Source of the DNA: Streptomyces hygroscopicus subsp. hygroscopicus
Lineage (GTDB): Bacteria > Actinomycetota > Actinomycetes > Streptomycetales > Streptomycetaceae
Direction: 5' to 3'
DNA length: 64,000 bases
Assembly: GCF_001553455.1 (NCBI RefSeq)
Contig: NZ_BBOX01000116.1
Span: 1 to 64,000 of the forward strand
Position numbers and translations under genes: made by a program
The notes under the pieces: generated by a model
Seen by the model: only the letters and a program-made list of their open reading frames with translations
Databases searched by the model: none
What the model was told of the DNA's origin: nothing
Part shown: one piece after another, positions 54,624 through 63,065 of the stretch
Position numbering within the stretch: position 1 is the stretch's first letter
Layout of the letters: each line of letters starts with the position of its first letter

Positions 54624-55250
54624 TGAGGCGTACCGGCTCCACGTCCCGCCGGTCTCTCTGAGGATTCGGGTGGTGGTCTTGTCGTGGTAGCCAAGAGCGT
54701 CTGCGATGACGGGGCGGGCATCTCCAGGAGTTGTTGCCGGATGGCGGCGCCGCAGGCGGCTGCGGCTGGGACGCCTACCTTGTTGAGGAGCGCGGACAGG
54801 TGGTCGGGGCGGAACGGCTGGCCTGCCCGGCGGCCGGGGAAGAGCCAGCGGGATGCCGGGTTGGTGGCTGTGTCCATGTTGTCGCGGTTCGCGATGTGCT
54901 CCAGCACCAGGGAGTCGACCGGCGCGGGGACGGGTGAGGCCGGTTCCCCGAGCCGTAGAAGTACGGCGTCTCCCTTGCGGAGCACATCGTCGACGGTGAG
55001 CCGGACGACTCTGGACAAGGGCTGTGCGTAGAGGAGCACGATGACGCCGGCGACGCGGAGGGGCGTCGATATCTGTGTGCCGGCCAGCAGCCGTCCCAGG
55101 GCGTCCAGGCGCCCGTCCTGGCTCAGCGCGGCTCGTCGGGTGGCCTTCATCGCGGGTATGGAGAGGGAGCGTCGGCAATGGTGGCTCTGTATGGCCCAGT
55201 TGAGGAAGGGCCTCAAACAGGTGCAGCTGTGTTCGTCGTTCTCGGCCCAC
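54546..55250 (-). pseudogene. Tyrosine recombinase/integrase-like gene, truncated and frameshifted
   Basis: Leftward from about 55250: LRPFLNWAIQSHHCRRSLSI, then AGVIVLLYAQPLSRVVRLTV with a conserved-box Arg region, RDNMDTATNPASRWLFPGRR, then LLNKVGVPAAAACGAAIRQQ. A one-base loss then shifts to VIADALGYHDKTTTRILRET and GGTWSRYAS, which holds the tail with the late Tyr. The N-terminus ends at the transposase at 55262. This type of phage-like integrase is common in Streptomyces mobile regions. Confidence 0.7.
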
Positions 55251-55261
55251 TAGCTTGATCT

Positions 55262-56627
55262 TTAATCTGTGCGGCAGGGTCGAGGGGTGGTTGGCTTCTT
55301 CGTCCGCTGTTTCGTTGGCGGTGTTTTGTGGGGGGTGTACACGTCGTGGCGTGGGGTGGGCCGGGTGTTCTTTCGACCTGATGGCCGTCCGGGGCCCGGG
55401 TGGGAGGGTTTCGGTGCTTGGGCTGGGCAGGTGACTGTCGGGCGGATGTGCCGAAAGTCCCGGCGGACACGGGCGGGGGTGAGTCTGTTCGGCGGGGTTG
55501 GCCTCTCCCAGGGCCGTCGCAGGTCGGTTGCGAGGGGTCGGGCGAGCCGTAGTTGGGTGTAGGCGGCGAGGGTCAGCCATGTCCAGCGGGCGGCTGCCTG
55601 TGGGGTGCGGATCTTCGGGGAGGTCCAGCCGAGGGTCTGTTTGAAGAGGCGGAAGGTGTGCTCGATGTCGAAACGTCGCAACTATGCCTGCCAGAGGCGG
55701 TCGGCGTCTGCGCAGGTGGCCTCGGTGCCTGACCACCACAGCCAGACCGGCTTCGGGGTGGCGCCGCTGGGCAGGTGGTCGATGTCCAGGCGGATCACGG
55801 TTCCCTCGACGATGGGGAGGGAGCCGTCGGCCGCGGCCCAGGAGGAACGGTGGGTCAGCTTGGGATGGAGCCGGTCCCAGGAGCGTGCGGTGGCGGTGCC
55901 GTAGAGCCGCGTGTCGGTGACGGTTTCGGTGTCCGGGGTGCCCCAGGTGGCGGGCTGGCCGAAGACGAACTCGTCTCCGTGCCGGGGCGGGCGGCCCAGG
56001 ATGTGGGGCCGGCGGGGCGGGGCGGCCCGGCGCAGGACTCGGTCCGAGCGCATCCGGGCCAGCACTTGCACCGGCAGGTCCCTCAGCAGGAACGCGAGGC
56101 GGGGTGCGTCGTATCCGGCATCCGAGATGACGAGGACGTCCGGGGCACCGGCCTGCCACTGTCCTGCTGTGATCAGCCGCTTGAGCAGGTTGCGTAGCAG
56201 TCGGGCGGTGACGGTGGCGGTGTCGTCCCTGGGTGCCAGGCGGAGCGCGTCCAGAGGCGCGGTCCACGAGCTGCGGCCGGATTCGAGCGCGCAGATGATC
56301 GAGTAGGGCCAGCCGGGGATGGGGATGTGCTGGTCTTTGCCGCGTCCGTAGGTGTGGCACAGGATGCGTTCCGGTGAGGTGTGGGCGTCGGGCCGCAGCC
56401 AGCAGGTGACGTCGATGGCCAGGACCAGCCGACCGTCGGCAGCCCGCGGCAGTGGCGTCGTGGCCAGGGCCCGGCGCAGTCGATCGGCATCAAGGCGGCC
56501 ATGCGCGACAGCGGCGTAGAGCCCACCGTGGCCGCGGCGGTGTTCGTCCACCAGCGACAGCTCGGCAAGCGACCTCACCGGCCCGTCACCGCACAGGACA
56601 GCATCTACCAGCTCGAACAACGCATCG
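55262..56627 (-). pseudogene. Transposase with an in-frame amber codon, N-terminally truncated
   Basis: A long frame reads LFELVDAVLCGDGPVRSLAE, RRALATTPLPRAADGRLVLA then IDVTCWLRPDAHTSPERILC, LVISDAGYDAPRLAFLLRDL and PSGATPKPVWLWWSG, ending WQA at a TAG (55682-55684); the same frame continues LRRFDIEHTFRLFKQTLGWT and RPLATDLRRPWERP to 55262. It belongs to a family common in Streptomyces with DDE-type motifs (IDV..., DAGYD, RRFDIEHTFR). Phe-TTC to TAG would explain the stop. The right end abuts a GNAT fragment at about 56627 with no start codon left. Confidence 0.85.
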
Positions 56628-56884
56628 CCACGGAAGCAGCGCGTGCCGTCCTCGCATGGGGCTTCGGCACGCTCGGGCTCGGGCAGATCACGGCCATGAT
56701 CCACCACGGCAATACCCCCTCCACCGCAGTGGCCCGCCGCCCGGGATTCACCCCTCTGCGGGAGGACAACATCCTGGGCCGCCCGTGCACCGTTTACGCG
56801 CTGAGCAGCGACGACTTCGCCGCAAGTGAAGACCGGACAACCACGGCAAGCTGCCCTGACACCCCCCGTTGCCGGTTTCAATGA
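56627..56884 (+). pseudogene. GNAT acetyltransferase, C-terminal fragment
   Basis: It reads ATEAARAVLAWGFGTLGLGQ, then NTPSTAVARRPGFTPLRED and GRPCTVYALSSDDF, the acetyl-CoA binding helix and C-terminus of a RimJ/RimL-type GNAT. The N-terminal half is replaced by antisense transposase sequence at the joint near 56627. Confidence 0.85.
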
Positions 56885-57019
56885 CCCTGATCGTTTTCAT
56901 ATATACATGATCGCCTGGATGTATCCGGATTGTCCGTATCTTTGCTAGCCCCTCTCTTGGCGATCCCGCATCGTGGTTGCTTGCGCAATTTGACGAGCGC
57001 ACCAGAAACGGGAGGAAAG

Positions 57020-57307
57020 ATGAGGCGCACACTGGTTGCAGGATTCGCAGCGGCGCTGCTGGCTGGTTCAGGTGTCGTGGCAGGGGCCGGAACAGCCACC
57101 GCAGGACCGGCCGCCTGCCAGACCTGGAACGACGCCCGCACCTTCGGCGGCAAGTGCTCCAGTGGTACGTACTACGCCCAGGCGACGTGCACCAACGGTT
57201 CCACGGTGCGAGGCGCAACTGCGAGTAATGGCTCCTGGTCGTACGCCTACTGTGCGAGCGTGGGCTCCAATTACAAGGCCAACTCCGGCCGGATCGTGCA
57301 GTTGTAA
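57020..57307 (+). CDS. Small secreted protein with four cysteines
   Basis: 95 residues from ATG 57020 with GGAGGAAAG directly upstream, one of the best ribosome binding sites in the window. The first 34 residues are a Sec signal (MRRTLVAGFAAALLAGSGVV, ending GTATAGPAA). The mature part, about 60 residues, has four Cys (CQTWND, GGKCSSGTYY, ATCTNGS, YAYCASVG), enough for two disulfides, and many Ser, Thr, Tyr and Asn. I recognise no family. An AT-rich stretch (TTTTCATATATACAT near 56895) may be its promoter. Well-formed expression signals and a terminator suggest it is in use. Confidence 0.8.
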   Translation: MRRTLVAGFAAALLAGSGVVAGAGTATAGPAACQTWNDARTFGGKCSSGTYYAQATCTNGSTVRGATASNGSWSYAYCASVGSNYKANSGRIVQL

Positions 57308-57322
57308 TCTCCCCGGTCCGTA

Positions 57323-57356
57323 AGGGTCCCGGCCTTGATCAAAGGGCCGGGACCCT
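57323..57356. terminator. Hairpin terminator after the small secreted protein gene
   Basis: AGGGTCCCGGCC (57323-57334) pairs with GGCCGGGACCCT (57345-57356), a perfect 12-bp stem with a 10-nt loop, 16 bp after the stop codon. Confidence 0.85.
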
Positions 57357-57406
57357 CGAGCGCCAACCGTGTCCCGCACACCGGGCACCGCACCACGAGC
57401 TCGTCC

Positions 57407-57667
57407 CTCAGGTCCCACATCGACGACATCCTGATCCTGCCCCTGTTCTTTGCCCAGGGCGCCGGACCCCCCGGCTTTGCCCGCCGGATCGTCATCGGCC
57501 AGTACCTCGGCTTCGCCGCCATCCTCGCCGTGGTGGTCGCCGCCGCGTTCGGCGCCACCTTCCTGCCCGAATCTGCGACCCCCTACCTCGGCCTGCTGCC
57601 CCTCGCCCTGGGACTGAAGGCGGCCTGGCAAGCGTGGAAGCACCGTGCTGATCATCTGCAGACCTGA
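57407..57667 (+). pseudogene. CadD-like cadmium resistance transporter, fragment
   Basis: The frame reads SHIDDILILPLFFAQGAGPP, then RRIVIGQYLGFAAILAVVVA and YLGLLPLALGLKAAWQAWKH, two to three helices of the CadD (PF03596) membrane family: the IDD motif after helix 1, then helices 2-3. The first helix and the second half of the protein are missing, so it is a truncated remnant despite a clean frame. Confidence 0.7.
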
Positions 57668-57671
57668 GTCT

Positions 57672-58232
57672 TCACCCAGCAGGCTGTGTGTCCTTCCCTG
57701 CGGTCTCCGCGGTGATGGCCCAGCGCTCGTGGTCTCGCCATTCACCGTTGATGAACTGGAACGCGGTCGAATAGCCCTCGCGCTCGAAGCTCAAGCGCTT
57801 GACGAGGGCCAGTGAGGGCGTGTTGTCGGGCTGGATGTTGGCTTCCAGCCGGTGCAGTCCCAGTTCCCCGAAGGCGTGCTGGATGAGGAGCCCAAGCCCT
57901 TCGGTCATGTAGCCGTGGCCGGTCGTGGAGGCGTACGCGGTGTAGCCCAGAGTTCCGCTCTGGAGTGTGCCTCGGACGATGTTGTTGATGTTGACCCCGC
58001 CAACAATGGCGCCGGTGCTGCGCAAGCAGATCACGAAGCCTTCGTGCGTGGGCTGCTCGAACCGCTCAAGACGGCTTTCGAACGCTGCCTCCGTGCTGTC
58101 CCCGGCGCCCAGCCAGCGCTGGAGCATGTCGGCGCTGTCTTGAGCCAGCACCGTCAGCTCGTCGTAGTCCTGGCGACAGACGTGGCGGATGGCCACTCGC
58201 GGTCCTTGCAAGAGGTAGCTGCTGATTGCCAT
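57672..58232 (-). CDS. GNAT acetyltransferase (RimJ/RimL-type)
   Basis: 186 residues. Motifs: GPRVAIRHVCRQDYDELTVL, TGAIVGGVNINNIVRGTLQS, LGYTAYASTTGHGYMTEGLG (acetyl-CoA loop region) and HRLEANIQPDNTPSLALVKR. The order and spacing match alanine N-acetyltransferase-like RimJ. The substrate is unknown. Its start lies inside the 3' end of the next GNAT gene, overlapping by 79 bp on the same strand, so the two are translated from one message. Confidence 0.9.
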   Translation of the reverse strand: MAISSYLLQGPRVAIRHVCRQDYDELTVLAQDSADMLQRWLGAGDSTEAAFESRLERFEQPTHEGFVICLRSTGAIVGGVNINNIVRGTLQSGTLGYTAYASTTGHGYMTEGLGLLIQHAFGELGLHRLEANIQPDNTPSLALVKRLSFEREGYSTAFQFINGEWRDHERWAITAETAGKDTQPAG

Positions 58233-58768
58233 CCAGGGATCTTATGCAGCACACCGAACCACTGCTCGGCGCCGTACGCCTTGAATCGCTCCAGTTCGCT
58301 GAACCCGAGCTTCGCCGCGAGGCGCATCGAGCGGACGTTAGCGGTCTGGGTGTAGAGCACCACTGGCTCGCCGGGAAGCGCGTCGGCAAACCAGTCGAGT
58401 GCCGCCGTGCACGCCTCAGTGGCGTACCCGTATCCCCACACCTCCGGCAGGAACAGGTAGCCGAGCTCGGTCTCCCCTGCCTCGAGGCGGTTACCCGGAC
58501 GCTCGGGGTCTTGCGGGTCGAGCTGGATTGTGCCGATCGTCGTTCCATCGAGCTCGACCGCGAAGAAGCCAGGGCGTCGCCCGGGCACCTCGGGCACCGT
58601 GCGTTCGAGCTCCGCACGTGGTCGAGGACCACCGAGGTAGGTTCCCACCTCTGGCGAGGCGTTCAGCTCGATGACCGCTGCGCGGTCCCGGGCCTCGGAC
58701 TCGCGGAGTATCAGCCGCTCGGTCTTTATCGGGGCAGGTGGCCAGGCGAGGGGTCTGAGGTCAGTCAC
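58154..58768 (-). CDS. GNAT acetyltransferase (RimJ/RimL-type)
   Basis: 204 residues from GTG 58766-58768 (VTDLRPL...); the open frame extends upstream but family similarity starts at KTERLILRESEARDRAAVIE. Further motifs: FFAVELDGTTIGTIQLDPQD, LGYLFLPEVWGYGYATEACT with the acetyl-CoA loop, and TANVRSMRLAAKLGFSELER. Its C-terminal 26 codons overlap the start of the downstream GNAT gene. Two different GNATs in one unit suggest paralogous resistance or protein-modifying enzymes. Confidence 0.87.
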   Translation of the reverse strand: MTDLRPLAWPPAPIKTERLILRESEARDRAAVIELNASPEVGTYLGGPRPRAELERTVPEVPGRRPGFFAVELDGTTIGTIQLDPQDPERPGNRLEAGETELGYLFLPEVWGYGYATEACTAALDWFADALPGEPVVLYTQTANVRSMRLAAKLGFSELERFKAYGAEQWFGVLHKIPGWQSAATSCKDREWPSATSVARTTTS

Positions 58769-58889
58769 GGCGGTCAAGTTAGCCAGGGGCTCGGCAGCGA
58801 TCAAGACTGCGACTCGATGGGCCCCCGGGCAGCAGTCCGCCTCAACCCAAGGCATCGCTCATCGAGCTGAGGACCCACCCGCTCTCTGA

Positions 58890-59538
58890 GCACGGTCACC
58901 GGTGATGGGCTGCTGATGCTCGGCGGCCGGCTACGCCAGCGAGGACAGCATCGCGGGCAAGACGCACAGCGACGGCGAGGACGCCGCGCACACCTCGGGC
59001 TGGAGTGGACGATCGTGCGCTCGGCCTGGTTCGCGCAGAACTTCAGCGAGGGGCTCTTCCGGGACGCGATCACGGCTGGTGAACTCCGCCTGCCCGCCGG
59101 CGACGGCGCAGCGAGCTTCGTGGACGCCGAGGACATCGCAGCGGTCGCGGTCGCCGCGCTCGCCACGCATACGGGCAAGACCTACGAGCCCTCCGGGCCG
59201 AGCGCGGTGACCATCGGCGAGGCGGTGGCCTCTCATCTCCGAGGCCACCGGTCGTACGGTGCGTTACGTGCCCTCTCGCCCGGGGACTTCGTCGCCGAAC
59301 TGGTCGCCGAGGGCTGGCCAAGGCCGACGCGGAGGACTTCGCCGACGTCGTCGGCCCGATCCGGCGCGACATGGACAGCCACCTGTCCGACGGCGTGCAG
59401 ACCGCGCTGGGCCGCGAGCCGCGCTTCTTCGCCCAGTTGGTCGCCGACGCCACCGGCGCCGGGGCGTGGCGCGACGGACCTGACGGCCGGCCGGTGCCCG
59501 CCGGCGGCCGGCCGTACGAGAACGCCCCGCGATCATAA
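58890..59538 (+). pseudogene. NmrA-like NAD(P)-binding protein, broken
   Basis: Across frames: GYASEDSIAGKTHSDGEDAA, then GLEWTIVRSAWFAQNFSEGL, ASFVDAEDIAAVAVAALATH, LSPGDFVAELVAEG and REPRFFAQLVADATGAGAW, ending ENAPRS at a TAA at 59536-59538. These are the middle and C-terminus of an SDR/NmrA-type sugar or quinone reductase (QorB-like). The Rossmann start is missing and at least three frameshifts are present. Confidence 0.8.
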
Positions 59539-59559
59539 GGTGGCGGGGGCCACAACACC

Positions 59560-60519
59560 TGAACGCCCGCGGTGCCGTTGCCGGCCCGCTGCACGGCCTG
59601 CCCGGAACAGGCCGATGCGGGGAGAAGTGATCGAGCACGATCGCGATGCGGATCTTGGGCGAGTAGAGGCTGCGCAGGTAGCGGCAGGACTGAAGGAACC
59701 TCGTCCGGTTCTTCTTCGGCTTGGTGTGGCAGTGCGGCTTGTCCCGGGCGAGGTCGTAGGCGGCGCACAGGTGGCGGACCACGCGCGGGCGGGTGTAGGC
59801 CGCCCGTCTGCGGGGGCGGGGTTCCCGGTCGGGGTCCTTGTGCCGTCCGCCGCGCTCGGTCCACTGCCGCCTGGGGCGGGGGCTGGAGGTTGAGCGGCTC
59901 GAACTCGTCGGGAGATAAGACGACTTCGGGTTCGCCGTCCTCGGGTATGACCTCGCCTTCGGCGATCGGGTAGAGATGCTCGACACGGGCCTTCTTGGCG
60001 GCGTAGTCAGGGCCGCGGGAGGTCTTCCAGGCCTTCACGCGTGGGAAGGACACGCCCTCCTCGCGGAGCAGGCTGCGCAGGCCCTCGTGGCTGATGTCGT
60101 CGACCACCCCCTCGGCGGCCAGGATGTCGGCCAGCTTGGCCAGGCTCCAGGTCGAAAACGGCAGGTCGTGCTCGGCCGGCTTGGACTTGGCGATCTTCTG
60201 AATCTCCCGGCGTTTCGGGAGGCGAAGGTTCTGGGCCGACCGCCCCCGCACTTCGGGTAGAGCGCCTCGAAGGCGTCGCCGCTGAAGTGTGGTTCACGTC
60301 CTGCCTTCGGTCCGCGCTGGTGAATGTCACCCCAGCGATCTTCGCCACTGGCATGCCCTGCACGGACAGCAGCACCATCCGTGCCCGCCGCCAGGTCACG
60401 ACCGACCCGCTGCGTCTACGGATGATCCGCAGCAGGCGCTTTCCCTCGTCGTCATCGAACTCGCGGACGCGTACTCGCTCAGCCACCAGCACAGCTTCAC
60501 CGCCGCGCGCTGCCGACAC
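59560..60519 (-). pseudogene. IS630-family transposase, degenerate
   Basis: Leftward: FDDDEGKRLLRIIRRRSGSV, WRRARMVLLSVQGMPVAKIA (helix-turn-helix); a shift; KRREIQKIAKSKPAEHDLPF, STWSLAKLADILAAEGVVDD; then in a third frame QWTERGGRHKDPDREPRPRR, RTRFLQSCRYLRSLYSP and RIAIVLDHFSPH. This is a typical Streptomyces IS630 transposase. Conserved acidic residues of the catalytic core are lost in places (SPDEFEPLN), several frameshifts are needed and the C-terminus is missing. Confidence 0.88.
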
Positions 60520-60522
60520 GTG

Positions 60523-60855
60523 TCATTCCGTCGGCGTGCCGATCCGGAGCCGGTTGCCGTCAGGGTCGCGCAGCTCAACCTCACGCGCCCACGGAGCGTC
60601 CTTCGCCTGCACCCCGAACTCACCGGCGATGGCCTCGACATCACGGATGCGAAGGTAGATCAATGTGTCGGGGCGGGCGTCGCCCTTGTGCTCCGACAAG
60701 AACAACCGCACCCCGCCCCGGGCGACCTCGACGAACGCGGGAAGTCCCGGTCCGAAGCGGTGTTCCCACTGTTTAGCGAAGCCCAGTCGCTCATACCAGG
60801 CAACCGCTGCCGCAGCGTCCTCGACGCGAAGAATGGGAATGACTTCCTCGTCCAT
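60523..60855 (-). CDS. VOC-family protein (glyoxalase/bleomycin resistance-like)
   Basis: 110 residues from ATG 60853-60855. One VOC domain: EEVIPILRVEDAAAAVAWYE, LGFAKQWEHRFGPGLPAFVE, RGGVRLFLSEHKGD and EVELRDPDGNRLRIGTP with the late metal-ligand Glu or binding-strand position. The length and the GxRLFLSEH pattern match bleomycin/antibiotic-binding proteins. It is intact, four bases from the IS630 remnant. Confidence 0.88.
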   Translation of the reverse strand: MDEEVIPILRVEDAAAAVAWYERLGFAKQWEHRFGPGLPAFVEVARGGVRLFLSEHKGDARPDTLIYLRIRDVEAIAGEFGVQAKDAPWAREVELRDPDGNRLRIGTPTE

Positions 60856-60940
60856 GGAGCCATCGTCGCAGACCGCCCACGTTGCCTGATGCGGCACCAG
60901 CTGGTGGTCCAAGGACCCGAGCGCTCCTGGCCCACCAGTC

Positions 60941-61576
60941 CTAACGGGGACCGTCGAGTTTGAGCATCCCGTCGGGGAACAGCCGTGGATCCCTGGGGTC
61001 AATCCAGGTCAGTCCCTGGCTCCGGGTCAGTACCGGCCAGTCGTGCCTGTCGTCCATTCCATCCGGCCGGTGCAGACACCGGCCCTCCTCCAGCGCCGCA
61101 GCAATCTCGTCCAGCCAGTCCACCAGTGGCCAACCACCCCGCCCCAACGGGTACAGATCGTCTCCATTGTCGACCGACCAGTGGCCCAGGTCGCCGTAGG
61201 AGGGCTCGCCCCTACGCGCGTCCACATACCAGCCGGACCAGGTGTCCCCAGCCGTCCGGGCGAAGGGCAGACTGCCGGCCTCTCGCTCCCAGTCCCGCGT
61301 ACGTATCCGGTACTCATCCACCAGGTCAGCGAGCGGCAACATCCTCATGCCGGACGGCAAGAGCCCAGAACCATGGCCCTCGTCGAAACCGTCATGGACC
61401 CGATACCAAGCCGCGAGCGCCACCGGGAACTCCACTCCTATGGCCACCTCTGCTGCCGCGATGTCGGTGTCACCAGCCGGAGGGCGCAGCAAAGCGGCCG
61501 AAGCAACAGCGTGGTCACGCAGCCACGTTTCGATCCGCCCCCAGGCGGCGGCCACCCGTTGCGTATCGTCACTCAC
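60941..61576 (-). CDS. SMI1/KNR4-family protein
   Basis: 211 residues from GTG 61574-61576 (VSDDTQRVAAAW); an ATG at 61618 would add 14. The family core shows RPPAGDTDIAAAEVAIGVEF, PVALAAWYRVHDGFDEG with the conserved hydrophobic/Asp-Gly turn, LPLADLVDEY and PLVDWLDEIAAALEEG. SMI1/KNR4 proteins in bacteria are frequently immunity proteins for contact-dependent or secreted toxins, but single Streptomyces copies also occur without toxins. No toxin gene is adjacent here. Confidence 0.85.
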   Translation of the reverse strand: MSDDTQRVAAAWGRIETWLRDHAVASAALLRPPAGDTDIAAAEVAIGVEFPVALAAWYRVHDGFDEGHGSGLLPSGMRMLPLADLVDEYRIRTRDWEREAGSLPFARTAGDTWSGWYVDARRGEPSYGDLGHWSVDNGDDLYPLGRGGWPLVDWLDEIAAALEEGRCLHRPDGMDDRHDWPVLTRSQGLTWIDPRDPRLFPDGMLKLDGPR

Positions 61577-61664
61577 GCTGAACACCCTATCGGCCGCAGT
61601 CGGCACGACCACGACCATCGCCGATGCTAACTGTCCTGAACCGGTCCCTACTGACTCCTCAGCC

Positions 61665-61943
61665 ATGCCTTCGCCTGGCGCGCCGCGGCCCGACTGCCCG
61701 TTCTGCCGCATCATCCACGCCGGAGCTCCCGCGAGGATCATCCACGAGTGGCATGACGCGCTCGCGATCGTGCCGCGCGGTGGCGACTGCACCGAGGACC
61801 ACCTTCTGGCCCTTCCCTGCGGCCACGTCGTCGACTTCGCCACCGGGCCCGTCGTGTCCGCCACCGTGCAACTGCGCGCCGCCGGCAACGGCCTCGCCCT
61901 TCCCTGGAGCCACGCCGCCCGCGAACAGGAGCCCGCCCGGTGA
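61665..61943 (+). CDS. HIT-like protein lacking the histidine triad
   Basis: 92 residues from ATG 61665. The N-terminal half is a clear HIT domain: DCPFCRIIHAGAPARIIHEW, then VPRGGDCTEDHLLALPCGHV and VDFATGPVVSATVQLRAA. It then jumps to NGLALPWSHAAREQEPAR, the extreme C-terminus of such proteins. The segment carrying the nucleotide-binding His-x-His-x-His is deleted in frame, so hydrolase activity is not expected. It is coupled to the next gene by a GTGA overlap. Confidence 0.7.
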   Translation: MPSPGAPRPDCPFCRIIHAGAPARIIHEWHDALAIVPRGGDCTEDHLLALPCGHVVDFATGPVVSATVQLRAAGNGLALPWSHAAREQEPAR

Positions 61944-62448
61944 AGCGCCGTCTCTTCCGCCACTGCGGCCACGTCCCCGGCGCCCTCACCCCCGAGGGCC
62001 AGGCCGTCGTCGACCAGTTCCGCGCCATGCTCGCAGCTCTGCGCGACCCGCAGCCCTGGACGCCCGGCCACGCCCAGGACCCTGCCGTGCGCATCGGGCC
62101 GTTCGTGGCACGGGCGCACACCCGACCCGGCGACAACCATGGCCCCGAGATGATCGCCGTGGCCCTGGTCCATCCCGACACCCCGCACGACGTGGCGTAC
62201 CTCCACGGCCACCGGCTCGACCACACCGAACGCGGCTGGCTGCGCTGCGAGACGACCGCGATCCCCGGCGTCTGGCGCCCGGCTACGCGATGCTCACCCA
62301 CGCCGCCGCGAACCCGCCCCTCCCCGACGACATCGGCATGGCCCCCGCCCGCTACGGCGTCCACGTCGAAGCACGCCGCACCGACGGCACCAGCTACACG
62401 CTGCTGCGGTCTCGGGCCCTACACCCAGACTGGGCCCCGCGACGCTGA
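61940..62448 (+). pseudogene. Unrecognised protein gene with one late frameshift
   Basis: From GTG 61940: MKRRLFRHCGHVPGALTPEG, QAVVDQFRAMLAALRDPQPW, RPGDNHGPEMIAVALVHPDT, then GWLRCETTAIPGVWRP. A missing base near 62280 shifts the frame; it continues GYAMLTHAAANPPLPDDIGM, GVHVEARRTDGTSYTLLRSR and ends at 62448. The restored product would be about 170 residues. I do not recognise it; the GTGA overlap couples it to the HIT-like gene. Confidence 0.5.
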
Positions 62449-62544
62449 CCGCCTCAACACCGGGCTGGAAGGCCGCAGGACGCCTGCACTCTTGGATGCT
62501 GCCGGGTAGGTTGTCCGCATGCATCTGTTCGTGTCTCCTCCGCC

Positions 62545-62563
62545 GCCCGCCAAGTAGGCGGGC
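62545..62563. terminator. Weak hairpin after the unrecognised gene
   Basis: GCCCGCC-AAGTA-GGCGGGC, a 7-bp stem with a 5-nt loop, about 100 bp after the end of the broken gene. It could be a terminator; short stems of this kind are common by chance in GC-rich DNA. Confidence 0.35.
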
Positions 62564-62653
62564 AACTGTAAGCGGTCATCCCGGGGTTCCCGGGGTGACG
62601 GTTTGGGTTGCCCACGAGGGTTTCGTGCAGGCAATCAACACAGGAGAGCTCAT

Positions 62654-63035
62654 TTGCATGCCTCTTCCGCCCTGTCCGTGAGGCAGGGCGTTCTCTACAT
62701 CGTCATCGCAGCCACTGCGTGGGACACCGGCGGCGCCGTGGCTGCCGAATTGTACGACGCTGGCAGGATTGGCCCCGTGGCGGTGTCCTTCTGGCGCTTC
62801 CTGACCGGGCTCGCTCTGCTGATGGCGGTCCACCTGGTGCGGCGGTCCCGGAGGCAGGAAACCGCGGCCTCGCTGCGGGGCACGTTCATCGCGAACAAGC
62901 TCCGGTGTTTGGCCACCGGGGCAGGGCCGGCTGCGTAGCAGACCGCATACTTCGCGTCCGTACAGCAGGCAGGTCTGACCGTAGCCACGGTGGTGACCCT
63001 CAGGTCGGGCCCCGTCCCGGAACCCCCCGGCGCTG
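62654..63035 (+). pseudogene. EamA-family transporter, N-terminal remnant
   Basis: From TTG 62654 (AGGAGAG upstream): SVRQGVLYIVIAATAWDTGG, then GPVAVSFWRFLTGLALLMAV and HLVRRSRR, the first two helices of an EamA protein. In-frame TAG at 62936-62938, after which QTAYFASVQQAGLTVATVVT (next helices) continues in the same frame before homology ends. Truncated to about a third of the family length. Confidence 0.8.
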
Positions 63036-63065
63036 TCACCGGCCGTCGATAAGGTGACCGCCGTG

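Noticed and set aside
62575..62600. CCCGGGGTTCCCGGGG hairpin-like sequence
   Set aside because: A short GC palindrome with ambiguous pairing; it lies close to a better stem and no gene end needs it.
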